Shown here: positions 46,010 through 55,839 of the stretch, piece by piece | How positions within the stretch are numbered: position 1 is the first letter of the stretch | Layout: each line of letters starts with the position of its first letter | From: JBBSDP01 sp963754335 | Lineage (GTDB): Bacteria; Planctomycetota; Phycisphaerae; Tepidisphaerales; Tepidisphaeraceae | DNA length: 64,000 nt | Direction of reading: 5' to 3' | Assembly: GCA_963754335.1 (NCBI GenBank) | Contig: CAVWFQ010000010.1 | Span: 1,674,001 to 1,738,000 of the forward strand | The notes under the pieces: model-generated | What the model was told of the DNA's origin: nothing | What the model saw: only the letters and a program-made list of their open reading frames with translations | The model's database searches: none | Program-made: the position numbers and the translations under genes

Positions 46010-46516
46010 CTACGCAACATTGGCGGGCACCTGAAGTTCAAGGCCCTGAACAATCCTCATCTGTGACTTCGGCGGGGTGATTTCCAATCCATCCCAAACC
46101 TTGGACTTGTTCCCACGAGATTGGAAGTCACGGAAAATTTGGTCGGTGAATTGACTTCCCCAGACTAGCAACACTGTGATCCGCCCTGAGCCGGGCCTTT
46201 CATTGACATGCACTCGGCCCTCCCAACTGTGATCAGTGAGAAATTCTAGGCGGAACTGCGGCCATATCCTGTTGCCCTTCCGTGTGATGATCCAAAAAAA
46301 TTCAGATTTTTGTGTCCACCGAAACAGACCATTCGGGGGAGCGTAGGTCCCCCTGACCGGCAACCATCCGGGCGGGACATTATCATTTTGCTGATGACTC
46401 ATAAGTGTCGGACGGCCGCGACGTTGCTTCTGCAAAAATCCCCAGCCTTTTTGTGCCGTACCCGCTGCACTGATGGCCGTCTTCGTCGTAGCAATGACAG
46501 TTGCTGGATCAACCAT
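46010..46516 (-). CDS. Hypothetical protein
   Basis: 168 residues from the ATG at 46516 (MVDPATVIATTKTAISAAG), preceded by AGGAA. The N-terminus is a small-residue-rich helix, then a Gln/Arg linker, then a beta-rich domain (WTQKSEFFWIITRKGN, LEFLTDHSWEGRVHVNERP, RITVLLVWGSQFTDQIF). Composition is protein-like and the frame is clean. Family not recognised. It converges with the second nuclease gene, 80 bases away. Confidence 0.6.
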   Translation of the reverse strand: MVDPATVIATTKTAISAAGTAQKGWGFLQKQRRGRPTLMSHQQNDNVPPGWLPVRGTYAPPNGLFRWTQKSEFFWIITRKGNRIWPQFRLEFLTDHSWEGRVHVNERPGSGRITVLLVWGSQFTDQIFRDFQSRGNKSKVWDGLEITPPKSQMRIVQGLELQVPANVA

Positions 46517-46778
46517 TCTGATTCCTGCGCGCGGACATTCTAGACATCGGATAATGTAATCCCCGAACACATATCCACAATTTCATGGCCGCTGTGGCCG
46601 CGACATCTCGTGCAACACCACAATATCCATCACTCGAATCCGGTAGCCGGCGATGCAGGCTTTCCCCCGCAGATTCCGGTCGTCTTACTGATGTGCTGAA
46701 TCTCGGTCTGCTGCATATCGGCCTCGCTGAAAGCTCGCTTCCAATCGCATTATACGCGCCAGTCCGCACTGCACTCCA

Positions 46779-47003
46779 CCAGGACGACCTTATTGAGGAC
46801 CGCGTTGCGGGTTCGCTTACGGCCCAGGGATGGCGAGCGGGCGGCGAAGGAGGTGAGCGGCGTTCGCTACGGATCGAGCGCAGAACCGCCGAACACGTTC
46901 TCAATCCCTGGGCTTGGAGGGCGGTTTGTTGGTCGATTGTACAACTTGGGCAGCCTGCGTGCGACGAAACACAGCCGGGGCGGCTGTGCAACAAGGTCGC
47001 GAC
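46779..47003. repeat. Long direct repeat D, copy 1, upstream (in plus coordinates) of a PEP-CTERM gene
   Basis: About 220 bp, similar to 47979-48190 in the same orientation. Shared blocks include TTATT-AGGACCGC, ACGGCCCA-GGATGGCGAG, TCAATCCCTGGGCTTGGAGG, TTGTTGGTCGA and GAAACACAGCCGGGGCG. The last forms a small palindrome CACAGCCGGGGCGGCTGTG. The rest of 46517-47128 contains nothing else I recognise. Confidence 0.8.
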
Positions 47004-47128
47004 GCCGTTCAGCTAACGCCGGGCAGGCGGCATTTTGGAAGGAATCATAAAGCGAGCGGACGGTCGTGCGGCGCTGGAAAAGCCCCCGTCGCGACGATTG
47101 CGACGGAGGCTGGAGCGGAGAAAATACG

Positions 47129-47797
47129 TTAGTCGCGGCGACGCCGGGCGAGAAGACCGAGGGCGCCGATGCTCATCGTGCCCAGAGAGGCAGGTTCCGG
47201 AACATCGAAATGCAGAGCATAATTGAATCCATTGGCATTGGTCGGGATGCCGCTTTCGGTAATGTCGCTGTAGTCAGATATAAAAATCTGCCGCCAGTTG
47301 GTGAACGTTCCAGCCGAGACGGGTACGCTGAACCCGCTGTTCTGGAACCCGCCGCCAACGAATGGGAAATCGTTCGCTGTGGCGCAGCAAATCCCAGTAT
47401 CGTTGTTTGTCGGCGTGACGCCCACACCGTTGACCGTCCACTGATTTGCACCCTCATCGAACACTACGTTCTGGCTGAGTACGTAATCCATTGTAATGTC
47501 CCAGTAGGCGTTGAGGTTGCCCGCGATCGGGCCGCCGTTTGTCGTCGTCAACTTCCAGATGTCCCATTCGCCGCCACCGGCGGTAGGAAGCTGTGACATC
47601 GATAGTGTGGCCGCTCCGTTATCGACCAATATCGTCGATCCAAAGGTGGTGGTGTCGCTGTAGCTATCGGGCGAATTGGTGGGATGGAAAACGAACGTGG
47701 ACCCGATCGGGATGAAGCCGGCCGCCATCAGCGGACTGGAGACGAGCGAAATCGCAATGGACAACAACGCCGCGTACTTCAAATTTGAAACGCTCAT
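47129..47797 (-). CDS. PEP-CTERM sorted exported protein
   Basis: 222 residues; GGAAGG precedes the ATG. A signal peptide (LLSIAISLVSSPLMAAG) is followed by a beta-rich Asn/Thr/Gly domain (STFVFHPTNSPDSYSDTTTF, WDIWKLTTTNGGPIAGN). The C-terminal sorting signal is complete: VPEPASLGTMSIGALGLL then ARRRRD. Flanked on both sides by copies of direct repeat D. Confidence 0.9.
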   Translation of the reverse strand: MSVSNLKYAALLSIAISLVSSPLMAAGFIPIGSTFVFHPTNSPDSYSDTTTFGSTILVDNGAATLSMSQLPTAGGGEWDIWKLTTTNGGPIAGNLNAYWDITMDYVLSQNVVFDEGANQWTVNGVGVTPTNNDTGICCATANDFPFVGGGFQNSGFSVPVSAGTFTNWRQIFISDYSDITESGIPTNANGFNYALHFDVPEPASLGTMSIGALGLLARRRRD

Positions 47798-47978
47798 GAT
47801 CTACCTTCCCTTCTCGGTCAATCGCCGAGTAAAAAACAGAGGTGGAAAAATTGCGAACGAGTTGGGTCCCCAACAGGAATTTGAAGCATCTTTGCCGGGC
47901 ATGACACAGGCTGTCAAATGAATGCTTTGGAATGACGCGAGAGTAATCTTACCACGGAAACCTTTTGGCTGATGTGCT

Positions 47979-48190
47979 CTGCGAGGACGGCTTATTCAGG
48001 ACCGCTGGGCGAGCGCGCTCACGGCCCAAGGATGGCGAGAAAGCGGCGTTCGCCACGGATGAAGCGCAAGACGATCCATCGCATTCGTCAATCCCTGGGC
48101 TTGGAGGGCGGCTTGTTGGTCGACTGCCCAACTCGGAGGTCACAGGCGCCGAAACACAGCCGGGGCGACTGTGCCACAAAGTTGGCAGGC
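47979..48190. repeat. Long direct repeat D, copy 2
   Basis: Partner of 46779-47003; same orientation, roughly three quarters identical by eye. Together the two copies flank the PEP-CTERM gene at 47129-47797. Confidence 0.8.
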
Positions 48191-49104
48191 CGGCGGCGAG
48201 CGAACTGTCAATTCCGGAAGGCCTGAGGCGGACGGTTCGAATTAAATTCCGCCGGGCTCGCGCTCGCGCGTGGCGGCTAACCTCGAAGCACAAAAGCAGT
48301 TAGCCGGCGAGCTATCGCGCCGGAGAAACAATTTTATTTTCCGGCTAACCCTGGCACGCCGTATGCATCCTTACATTTACTGAACACGTGAGTTGGTCGT
48401 TTGTAGTTGTTAGTTGGTAGCCCTGAGAGCATTTGAGCATTCTGGCAACTATCAACTTTTCCCGCGTGAAGGTCTTCGAACTGAATAGCGATTTCGCCGG
48501 CGGTAAGGCAGATTCACCGCCGAGGCGCTGAGGACGCGGAGGAGCGATCGGACCATGGCTGGGAAGGGCCGAGCTTAAAATCGCTCTAAAACCGGCCATT
48601 AGCGGCCAAAACCGGCCAAAGGCTGCCAGGAGAAGAAGAGTGCTCACGCGGAGGCGAAATGACGCAGAGGTGAACATTCTCTCTCCGCGCCTTGGCGGCT
48701 CTGCGTGAGGCCATTGGGTTTGTCCAGCCTGACAGCCACATACTGCCGAAGGGGCAGTGATAAATTCAGTGTGTGATATGTCACGCAAGGATTTGATACT
48801 GTTCGCGGAAAAGTGTCGGATTATGTCGGATTATGTCGGATCACCCTCCGTATTCGGCTGAAAAGCGGGTGCGATAACGCGCGTCAGGGGCGCGCATTTT
48901 TCGAATTTTCAGCGCGTCAATGAGCGACGGGCATCTCCTGTGCAATGGTTTGGAATTTTCTGCTTGGAGGTTGGATCTTTTTTGCCTGCCATGAGCACAG
49001 CCGAATGGGGCTTTGGTATTTGTACCTTGGAATTTGTCTCTCAGAGGGGTCAAAACCGTTGCATTTCCCGCATTGTGTGGCGCGGTGGCGGGAATCAAAC
49101 CAAC
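48191..49104. other. Repeat-rich stretch without a gene
   Basis: Contains a CGCCGGGCTCGCGC/GGCGCGATAGC-like inverted repeat (about 48245-48350, TTAGCCGGCGAGC arm), a repeat of TAGTTGG/CAACTA units (about 48387-48462), a CTCACGC...GCGTGAG hairpin (about 48640-48712) and a tandem GTCGGATTAT unit repeated about 2.6 times (48814-48840). The long plus-strand frame entering from 48945 is the shadow of feoB. Confidence 0.6.
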
Positions 49105-49225
49105 CGCTATGGCGCGAAGGAAGCCGCGAAGAAAAAAAGGAAAAGCGAAATAGCCGATCGGATCCGATTTGTTTCAAACCCGTTTTTGATTTCTTCGCGC
49201 CCTTCGCGCCTTCGTGGTTGAATCT
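49105..49225. repeat. Imperfect inverted repeat of GCGCGAAGG units
   Basis: The left arm (about 49108-49150, GGCGCGAAGGAAGCCGCGAAG) and the right arm (about 49190-49222, CTTCGCGCCCTTCGCGCC) are complementary in units, the same family as 40270-40422. It lies just downstream of the Cys-rich Feo partner gene (minus strand). Confidence 0.65.
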
Positions 49226-49230
49226 GTCTA

Positions 49231-49467
49231 TTACGACTTGCGAGAACGCCGGCTTAGCATTTCGACGGGCAGGAAGACGATGCGTTCGGAGGGCTCGGCC
49301 TGCGAAGGAGTCGTCGTTCCACACGATTTGCACGCACCGCAGCCGCCCAGCTTGCTCTTGCGGCCGCGGAGGGACAGAAAGCCCTGGCGAGCGACGAAGC
49401 CGAACGAGCCGGCGACCACGAGCAGGACCAGAAGATTTTGAAGTACGTGCGACATGGGAATCCACAT
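49231..49467 (-). CDS. FeoB-associated Cys-rich membrane protein
   Basis: 78 residues: one membrane helix (HVLQNLLVLLVVAGSFGFVA), a basic stretch and a Cys cluster GGCGACKSCG, the pattern of small Cys-rich proteins encoded after feoB. The start is at 49467 or at 49455 (MSHVLQ); neither has a clear ribosome-binding site. It follows feoB on the same strand, separated by a single repeat arm. Likely assists Fe(II) uptake; mechanism unknown. Confidence 0.72.
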   Translation of the reverse strand: MWIPMSHVLQNLLVLLVVAGSFGFVARQGFLSLRGRKSKLGGCGACKSCGTTTPSQAEPSERIVFLPVEMLSRRSRKS

Positions 49468-49496
49468 GCTGCTTGGTTTTCCGATTGCTTCGAGCT

Positions 49497-49522
49497 TTCC
49501 CGCTTACTTCGTGCGCGGCTCC
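49497..49522. repeat. Single arm of the CGCAGTAAGCGGGAA repeat family
   Basis: TTCCCGCTTACTTCGTGCGC and the next six bases match the right arm of the hairpin at 17367-17391 except for one base; no complementary left arm is nearby. It starts two bases from the feoB stop codon. Confidence 0.7.
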
Positions 49523-49523
49523 T

Positions 49524-51795
49524 TCACACAAATATTCGCGAGCCGATCTGGAAGACCAGCAGGCTCAGAACGTACGCCAGGGCGTTCATATAGACCAGCA
49601 TGAAAATCGGCCAGGCCCATCCGCCGGTTTCCCGGCGGACGATCGCTACGGTGCTCATGCACTGCATCGCCAGCACGAACCAGACCAGCAGGCTGATGGC
49701 GACGACCGGTGTCCAGACGGGCCGGCCATTGGGATAGCGGTCGGCTCGCATCGCGTGGGCGAGGTCCTGGGTTTTTTCGCCTTCGACTTCGCCGACGCTG
49801 TAGGTGATTCCCATCGTGCTGACGAAGACCTCGCGAGCCGCGAAGGCCCCGACCAGGCCCACGCCCATCTTCCAATCATAGCCGAGCGGGCGAATCACCG
49901 GCTCCATCGCATGTCCGAGTCGGCCGGCGATGCTGTATTCGCGCTGTGCCGCGGCCACGGCTTTTTCGTCTCCGATGGCGCTGACGCGCGACTGGGGAAG
50001 CCGGGGATAGTACGCCATGGCCCAGAGGATGATGCTGAGGCAGAAAATCGTCGTTCCCGCCTTGGTGAGGAATGCCCGGGTATTCACCCACACCTGCCGG
50101 GCCACCTGCGAAAGCTGGGGAACCTTGTACGAGGGCATTTCGAGGATGAACGCCGCGGCGGGTCCCTTGAGGAGCGATCGTTTGAAGAGCCACGCGGTCA
50201 CTACGGCGGCAAGGATTCCGAGCAGATACATGCTGAGCATGATCCCGGCCTGGGTGGCCGCGCCGTAGGCGGCGAAGAAGGTGCCGATCAGCAGGGTGTA
50301 AACCGGAAGCCGGGCGCTGCAGCTCATGAACGGGAGGACGAGGATGGTGGCCAGACGATCCTTGCGGTTGTCGATGGTGCGCGTGGCCATGATGCCGGGA
50401 ATGGCGCAGGCGAAGCTGCTGAGAAGCGGGATGAAACTCTTTCCGTGCAGCCCGACCTTGGCCAGCAGGCGATCCATCAAAAACGCGGCGCGGGCGAGAT
50501 ATCCGGTGTCTTCCAGGACGGCGAGGAAGAAAAAGAGAAGCGCGATCTGCGGCACGAAAACCACGACGGTTCCTACGCCGCCGAAAACTCCGTCGGTCAG
50601 AAGATCTTTGATCGGCCCGTCGGGCAAGTGCCGGGTGCTGACGGCCCCGAGCCAGGTCACCCCGCTCTGGATGGCATCCATGATCGGCTGGGCAACCCAG
50701 AAGAGCGTGACGAACATCGCCCCCATGATGATGGCGAAGATCACGAGCCCCCAGAATCGATGGACGAGGACGGCGTCCACTTTCTGCGTCAGATTCGGGT
50801 CGAGCGTTCGCGGCTCCTTAGGCGGGGCGGCCAAGTCCAGTTCGCTGATGAGAGATTGCGATCCCCGCGATGTTCTTTCAGCGACGCCTTCGATCCAGAG
50901 ATAGTGCGCCTCGACATCCGCCTGCATCGGATCGATGCCGGCGGCGCGGAGACGCTCGCCGGCGGAGCTCAGCAGCGACGCCACCGGCTCGCGTTGGGCG
51001 AGTTGATCAAGGTCCGTTGCCCGATCACCGATGAGCAGCCGCTCGGCCAGCAGCGTTGTATCGCGGCAGCCGGCCGGAATCGTCGCGTGACCCGATTGGC
51101 GGACGGTGCGTTGCGCTTGCGGCGACGCGTATTGGAGCACGTTGGAGACGCTCTCGCTTTCGAGGATTGCCAGCGCCGCCGACCAGAAGGACTTCATCGC
51201 GCATCGCGTCCGGGAGCGGCCAGTTGGGCAGCGGCGCGACGATCGCGTTGCGGATTGCGGCCTTGAGAGCGGCGACCCCTTTTCGTTTGTGTCCCACCAG
51301 CGGCACAACCGGCACGCCAAGCTCTTTCTGAAGTTGTGCGGGAGAAACCGTCAGTCCGCGCCGCTCCGCCACGTCCATCATATTCAGGGCAATGACAAGC
51401 GGCCGGCCCAGCTCGATGAGTTGACTGACGAGATAGAGGTTTCGCTGGAGATTACTGGCATCGACGACGACGATCACGCTATCCGGCGCTTTGACGTCAG
51501 TGCGCAATCCGCGCAACACCTGCATCGCGACGACTTCGTCCGGCGATCGACTGATGAGGCTGTAGGTGCCGGGCAGGTCGATGATGTCGGCCCAGTCGCC
51601 GTCGGGCAGCCGGCAGCGGCCGGTCTTTTTTTCGACGGTAACGCCGGGATAGTTGGCCACCTTCTGCCGCAGGCCGGTCAGGGCGTTGAAGAGTGTGGTC
51701 TTCCCGCTGTTGGGATTGCCGGCCAGCGCAACCGTCAGCACGCCGCGTTGCAGCGGTTGCTCTTCGACAGTTTCGCAGCAGGATGACATAGCCAA
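49524..51795 (-). CDS. feoB: Ferrous iron transporter FeoB, one frameshift near 51195
   Basis: Imports Fe(II) across the inner membrane. About 757 residues when mended. The N-terminal G domain has LAGNPNSGKTTLFNALTG (G1), VEKKTG (G2 region), DLPGTYSL (G3) and NMMD (G4). After AMRDEVL the frame shifts: the linker and channel (SALAILESESV... ) are one base out, consistent with one extra base near 51190-51197. The channel half has FGGVGTVVVFVPQIALLFFF, the Gate-like SFACAIPGIMATRTI, FMSCSARLPVYTLLIG and AAREVFVSTMGITY. Operon order feoA-feoB-Cys-rich protein. The frameshift would inactivate the transporter if real. Confidence 0.9.
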
Positions 51796-51861
51796 TCAAG
51801 AAATCGGATGACCGGCACTGGAAGAGAAGCCAATTCGAGGCGACGCCGCAAAAATCGCCCG

Positions 51862-52140
51862 TTAGCTCGGGACGATTTGGACGAACGCAGCCTGGTCGGA
51901 GCGAAGGGAAAGATGATAGCCGCGCAGACGGAATTCAATCGGGTCGCCCAGCGGGGCCCGGCGTACGACCTCGACGCAAGCGCCGTTGCAGAACCCCATC
52001 TCCAACAGCCGGCGGCGAAGCTCCGGATCTCCTCCAACGGTGGAGACGGTCCCGCGGCAGCCGATGCCCAGACGATTCAGTCCGCACGTTTCCGGCGAAC
52101 CGCAGTGGTTACAAGCTGATATTGAACAGGCTTTCTGCAT
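51862..52140 (-). CDS. feoA: Ferrous iron transport protein A
   Basis: 92 residues. An SH3-like FeoA domain: GCRGTVSTVGGDPELRRRLL, EMGFCNGACVEVVRRAPLGDP and IEFRLRGYHLSLRSDQAAFV. A Cys-rich N-terminal extension (CSISACNHCGSPETCG) precedes it, unusual for FeoA and possibly metal-binding. It lies 66 bases upstream of feoB, so co-transcription is expected. Confidence 0.9.
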   Translation of the reverse strand: MQKACSISACNHCGSPETCGLNRLGIGCRGTVSTVGGDPELRRRLLEMGFCNGACVEVVRRAPLGDPIEFRLRGYHLSLRSDQAAFVQIVPS

Positions 52141-52171
52141 AAATCACCGTCCCACACACATTACCTGCACC

Positions 52172-52199
52172 ACTATAGACCGTTGAGACACAGTTGCAA
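52172..52199 (-). promoter_or_regulatory. Candidate promoter of the feoAB operon
   Basis: On the minus strand TTGCAA (52194-52199), 16 bases, TATAGT (52172-52177), ending 31 bases before the feoA start. No certain Fur box was found. The remaining gap to pheS (52200-52387) shows nothing else. Confidence 0.5.
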
Positions 52200-52387
52200 C
52201 TAGCAAAATGCTCAATTCCGTTCTTCAGTATACCTCACATCGAAAGCTTCGGTCTTCTGCCACGATCTGTTGCATAAGACTTTTTAAATGAAGCGTTTAC
52301 AAGCGGATTGCCGGGCCATCGCCTCCCAACCGAAGAACGGCAATCTTCGCAATTTATTATCGGTCTTAAACCCGGTGGTACGCCATT

Positions 52388-53458
52388 TCAGAATTGCCGG
52401 AGAAAGCGAATATCGTTTTCAACGAAATAGCGGATATCGCTGATGCCGTATTTTCGCATGGCGATTCGCTCAATTCCCAGACCGAACGCCCAGCCGGAAT
52501 ATTCCTCGGGGTCGATACCGCAGTTCCGCAGAACATTGGGGTGGACCATTCCGCATCCCCCCAGCTCGATCCATTTGTTTCGATCCTCGAAAAAAACATC
52601 CACCTCCGCCGAGGGCTCCGTGAACGGGAAAAAGCTGGGACGAAAACGCACCTTCGTCTGTGGCCCGAAATAGGCGTGGATGAACTGCATGACCGTGCTC
52701 TTGAGATCAACCATTGACACATTTCGATCCACGACAAGCGCTTCGAGCTGATGAAACATTGGAAGATGCGTCTGATCCGTCGTGTCCGGCCGGTAGACAC
52801 GGCCTGGAATCACCACGCGAATGGGCGGCTTCTGCGACTGCATAACGCGGATCTGCACGGTGCTGGTTTGAGTACGAAGAAGCAGAGGGGAAGGAGATGA
52901 CGCGGGGACGCGGGGACTCGGAGACGCGGGGAGGTTCGCATCGTCTCCGCGTCCCCCTCCCGGCCTTCCAACGGAAAGGTAAAAATTATCAAGCGGATCC
53001 CGCGCCGGATGACTCTCGGGGATATTCAGCGCGACGAAATTGTGGAAATCATCCTCCACCTCCGGCCCCGAGGCGACGGCAAAGCCCATGCGCCCGAACA
53101 ATTCGGTCAACTCATCGGTCACCTTCATCAGGATGTGCCGCCCGCCGATCGGGTGGCCCATGCCGGGCTCGGTCACGTCGACGGCGTCGCGGTCGGAACT
53201 GACGCCAGAGGCAATTTCGAGCGATTTTGCCTCGAACGCCGCGGTGATGCGTCCTTTCACCGCGTTGACGCGCTGGCCCACCGCCGGCTTCTGTTCGCGC
53301 GGGACCTGGCCGAGCAGATTCATCAGCCCCTTCACTGCACCTTTTGCGCCGAGGAATTTGATCCTGAATTGTTCCAGTTCCGGAGCGGTTTTGACTCCAG
53401 CCAGTTCGGATTCCGCCTCCTGGGCGAGCCGCTCGATTTGCTGCAATTCTTCCGACAT
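52388..53458 (-). CDS. pheS: Phenylalanyl-tRNA synthetase alpha subunit, with hairpin-derived insertion
   Basis: 356 residues from MSEELQQIE at 53458; an in-frame ATG three codons upstream (53467) is also possible. Class II core: GHPIGGRHILMKVTDELTEL, GPEVEDDFHNFVALNIPESHPARD trimmed to GPEVEDDFHNFVALNIP, motif 2-like RVYRPDTTDQTHLPMFHQLE, and motif 3 GWAFGLGIERIAM. The usual short loop between DNFYL and LLRTxTS is expanded to about 29 residues of Gly/Arg then Pro/Ser/Ala (163-191), encoded by a GC-rich inverted repeat. pheT is not adjacent. Otherwise complete. Confidence 0.93.
   Translation of the reverse strand: MSEELQQIERLAQEAESELAGVKTAPELEQFRIKFLGAKGAVKGLMNLLGQVPREQKPAVGQRVNAVKGRITAAFEAKSLEIASGVSSDRDAVDVTEPGMGHPIGGRHILMKVTDELTELFGRMGFAVASGPEVEDDFHNFVALNIPESHPARDPLDNFYLSVGRPGGGRGDDANLPASPSPRVPASSPSPLLLRTQTSTVQIRVMQSQKPPIRVVIPGRVYRPDTTDQTHLPMFHQLEALVVDRNVSMVDLKSTVMQFIHAYFGPQTKVRFRPSFFPFTEPSAEVDVFFEDRNKWIELGGCGMVHPNVLRNCGIDPEEYSGWAFGLGIERIAMRKYGISDIRYFVENDIRFLRQF
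52871..52972. repeat. Inverted repeat of GGGGACGC/GAGACGC units, translated within pheS
   Basis: The left part 52888-52935 is made of GACGCGGGGA and CGGAGACGCGG units; the right part (about 52939-52962, CGTCTCCGCGTCCCCCTCCC) is complementary to them. The frame of pheS passes through with no stop. Confidence 0.8.
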
Positions 53459-53534
53459 GGTTATCATTCTGGCGCTCACTGAAGCGGGGTCAAGATACGA
53501 CCGAACGATGGCGGCTGCTGTGGGGAACCGAATC

Positions 53535-54137
53535 ATGGACGTGTCAAAACTTCCGAGGCTCTCCGGAGATAAAAAGGATTCGGCTTCTGAGATCGGGGCG
53601 TTGACGCCGTCGCCGACCAAATCGGATTCCCCCGCGCCGGCGACGCAGCCGTTAAGCTACACCACCGCCCCGCCGCCGGGCATTGGTGCGGAGATCTGGT
53701 TTTCGGCAATTATTGGCCTGATTTTCCTCGCGCTCGGCTGGACTTTTGGCAAATACCTGACGACAACATTGAGCCATCAACCCTTTCACACGCAGGTGAT
53801 CTGGCAGACCGGTCCGCTTGCGGGCACCGAAGTCGGCTACTGGGATCTGGAAGGAGGAACCGCTTTCTCCGATTCGGCGATCTTCCTCATGGGCGTTGCC
53901 CTTCTCATCGACGTCGTCTGTCTGGTTGCTTCGTTCAAGACAACGAGCAGGCGGCGCGCCTGGATCATCTTTTCGCTGGCGATCATGTTCAGCGTCGTGA
54001 TCTACAATGGATTTGTCTGTGTGAAACTTCTGAATTTTGGCTTTACACCGATCCTTTCGCTCCTGGCGATCGCCCTGGGTGGTTATTCGATCTTTTATCA
54101 GTGGGCGATGCTGAGGGCCGCGACGCCCACGACCTAA
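53535..54137 (+). CDS. Membrane protein with Pro/Ser-rich N-terminus and three or four TM helices
   Basis: 200 residues. The hydrophilic N-terminal 50 residues (SEIGALTPSPTKSDSPAPAT) precede membrane segments IWFSAIIGLIFLALGWTFG, AIFLMGVALLIDVVCLVASF, AWIIFSLAIMFSVVIYNGFV and ILSLLAIALGGYSIFYQW. Divergent from pheS. Family not recognised. Confidence 0.7.
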   Translation: MDVSKLPRLSGDKKDSASEIGALTPSPTKSDSPAPATQPLSYTTAPPPGIGAEIWFSAIIGLIFLALGWTFGKYLTTTLSHQPFHTQVIWQTGPLAGTEVGYWDLEGGTAFSDSAIFLMGVALLIDVVCLVASFKTTSRRRAWIIFSLAIMFSVVIYNGFVCVKLLNFGFTPILSLLAIALGGYSIFYQWAMLRAATPTT

Positions 54138-54138
54138 T

Positions 54139-55819
54139 TTGCAAATCGGTCCGCGTTCGACGTACATCTTTTTTGGCAAAGCGGGAAATCAAACGTTCAA
54201 CGTATCGAAACGGACATTGAATATTTTCCAGCGACCATCGCCCATCAAAGTTCGATTGCCCGAAGATCGATGGATTGGCGCAATTGGGATAGCACTCGCA
54301 TGCCTTTTGGCGATCTATATCACGGTCGTCGCCTGGCGGCTGCGCATCGATTATTTCGACAGCTTCGACATCCTTCTCAATGCCAGGTGTATTGCGACCC
54401 GCTATCTGTATGACTGGCGCAGCGTGGCGCTCGCTCGGCATGCCGATGTTGCTTTCGCCGTGGTTTGCCCTCAATTCGGGAGTCGGATCGTACGACTTCG
54501 TGTTTAGGGCATCGCATCTGACAGCGATCGCCTTGTGGGTCGCCCTTCTTTTGATTTCCCACCGGCTGTTTGAGCTTTTTCTTGAGCGATCCGTGGCTTT
54601 GGTTGCCACGCTCCTCATGACCTTCAGCCCCCTTCTTGTCCATTACGCTCCGACCACAAAAGAGGACATTGCCGCGACCTTTTTTCTGGTCGCAAGTTTC
54701 TATGCCTATCTGATGGCGTCGCATCGACAGAGCCGACTGTGCTATCTCATCGCCGGGGTATTCGCTGGAATGACAATTACGACGCGGCAGAACCTCTTGC
54801 CGCTCATCTTCGGTTTCTTTCTGGCGGCGGAAATCGGCTACGCGTTCGATAAGCCAGGGACTTGGGGGGAATACCTTTGGAGAACCGCGGCGCTGCTCCT
54901 GCTCCCATCGTTCATCTTCTTTCTCGCGCCGATGATCGCTTATCCGCGCGTTGGCCTGAGTTCCGCGATGACTTCACCTGGCGTTCTGCTGGACGATATC
55001 CGCGATCATCTGGCTCAGGTTGGAAGGTGGAGGGACGAAGGCGTCTTCAAGAATTTCCGATTCATCGCCAAAGCTTCGACGCTTCCGGTCGTCGCGCTGT
55101 CGATCGTCGGAATGATCGCGGGTCTCCTGGAAAAACGGCGTGGCGCCATGTTCTGCTTTCTCTGGATCTTTTTCTTTTTCGGAGTTCAGACGCTGGCTTT
55201 CAAACATCGCGAAGCCCGTTTTCTTTTTCCGGCATTGCCGCCGATCTATTTTTTCGCCGGCGTCGCATTGGATTTCCTGAGGAAATGGACCGTTTCGAAC
55301 CTGCCGAACCGGCGCATTGTCATTCTGGTTACAATTGATCTCGTCGTCTTCACCGCACCGCTTGTCGGAGTATTCAAGGAATGCCGTCGATTGCGCGATC
55401 CGATCTATTTCGATGACGTTGAAAAGCGGTTCAGTCAAACGGCCGCCAGCCTGGCCGGCCGGAACTCAATCATCTGGATCGGGCCCTATTTTCCGTTGCA
55501 CCCGCGCGATTATCTGTTCGATCGCGAAGACGACTCCACCAGCATTTATCATTTCGGCGCCAACGCAATCACCTGGTTCACACGGCGACAGGTCAGAGAG
55601 ATTCGAGTTGGAGGCTTCCGCGCCGATGATCTCGCGACGCTCCGTCACTCCCTGAATGGAGCGATTGATACCGCGCATGAGGGGGATGTGTTCATCATCA
55701 ATCGGGAAGCCGAGGCGTACGACAGCCGAACGCTCCCCGTGCATCTGAAGCCGCTATTGATTTGCCGAATACGCGACGGCGCACTCCACCGCGAGGCCGA
55801 GTTCGCACCGCCTGAGTAG
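54139..55819 (+). CDS. Membrane glycosyltransferase (GT-C, ArnT/PMT-like), one frameshift near 54415
   Basis: About 560 residues when mended. The first frame begins with a TTG right after the previous stop and has IGIALACLLAIYITVVAWRL then DSFDILLNARC; the second continues MPMLLSPWFALNSGVG and eight or more membrane helices (ALWVALLLISHRLFELFL, LPSFIFFLAPMIAYPRVGL, LWIFFFFGVQTLAFKHREAR, shown here in part). REARFLFPALPPIYFF is typical of GT-C enzymes (ArnT/PMT_2). One extra base around 54408-54425 accounts for the break. The C-terminal 130 residues are extracytoplasmic. Probably adds a sugar from a polyprenyl donor. Start uncertain. Confidence 0.72.
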
Positions 55820-55839
55820 ACAGATGCCTGCCAATGGCA

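Noticed and set aside
48945..51266. 773-residue open frame on the plus strand
   Set aside because: It is antisense to feoB, is rich in Asp/Arg/His/Gly typical of a GC-biased shadow frame, and has no family resemblance.
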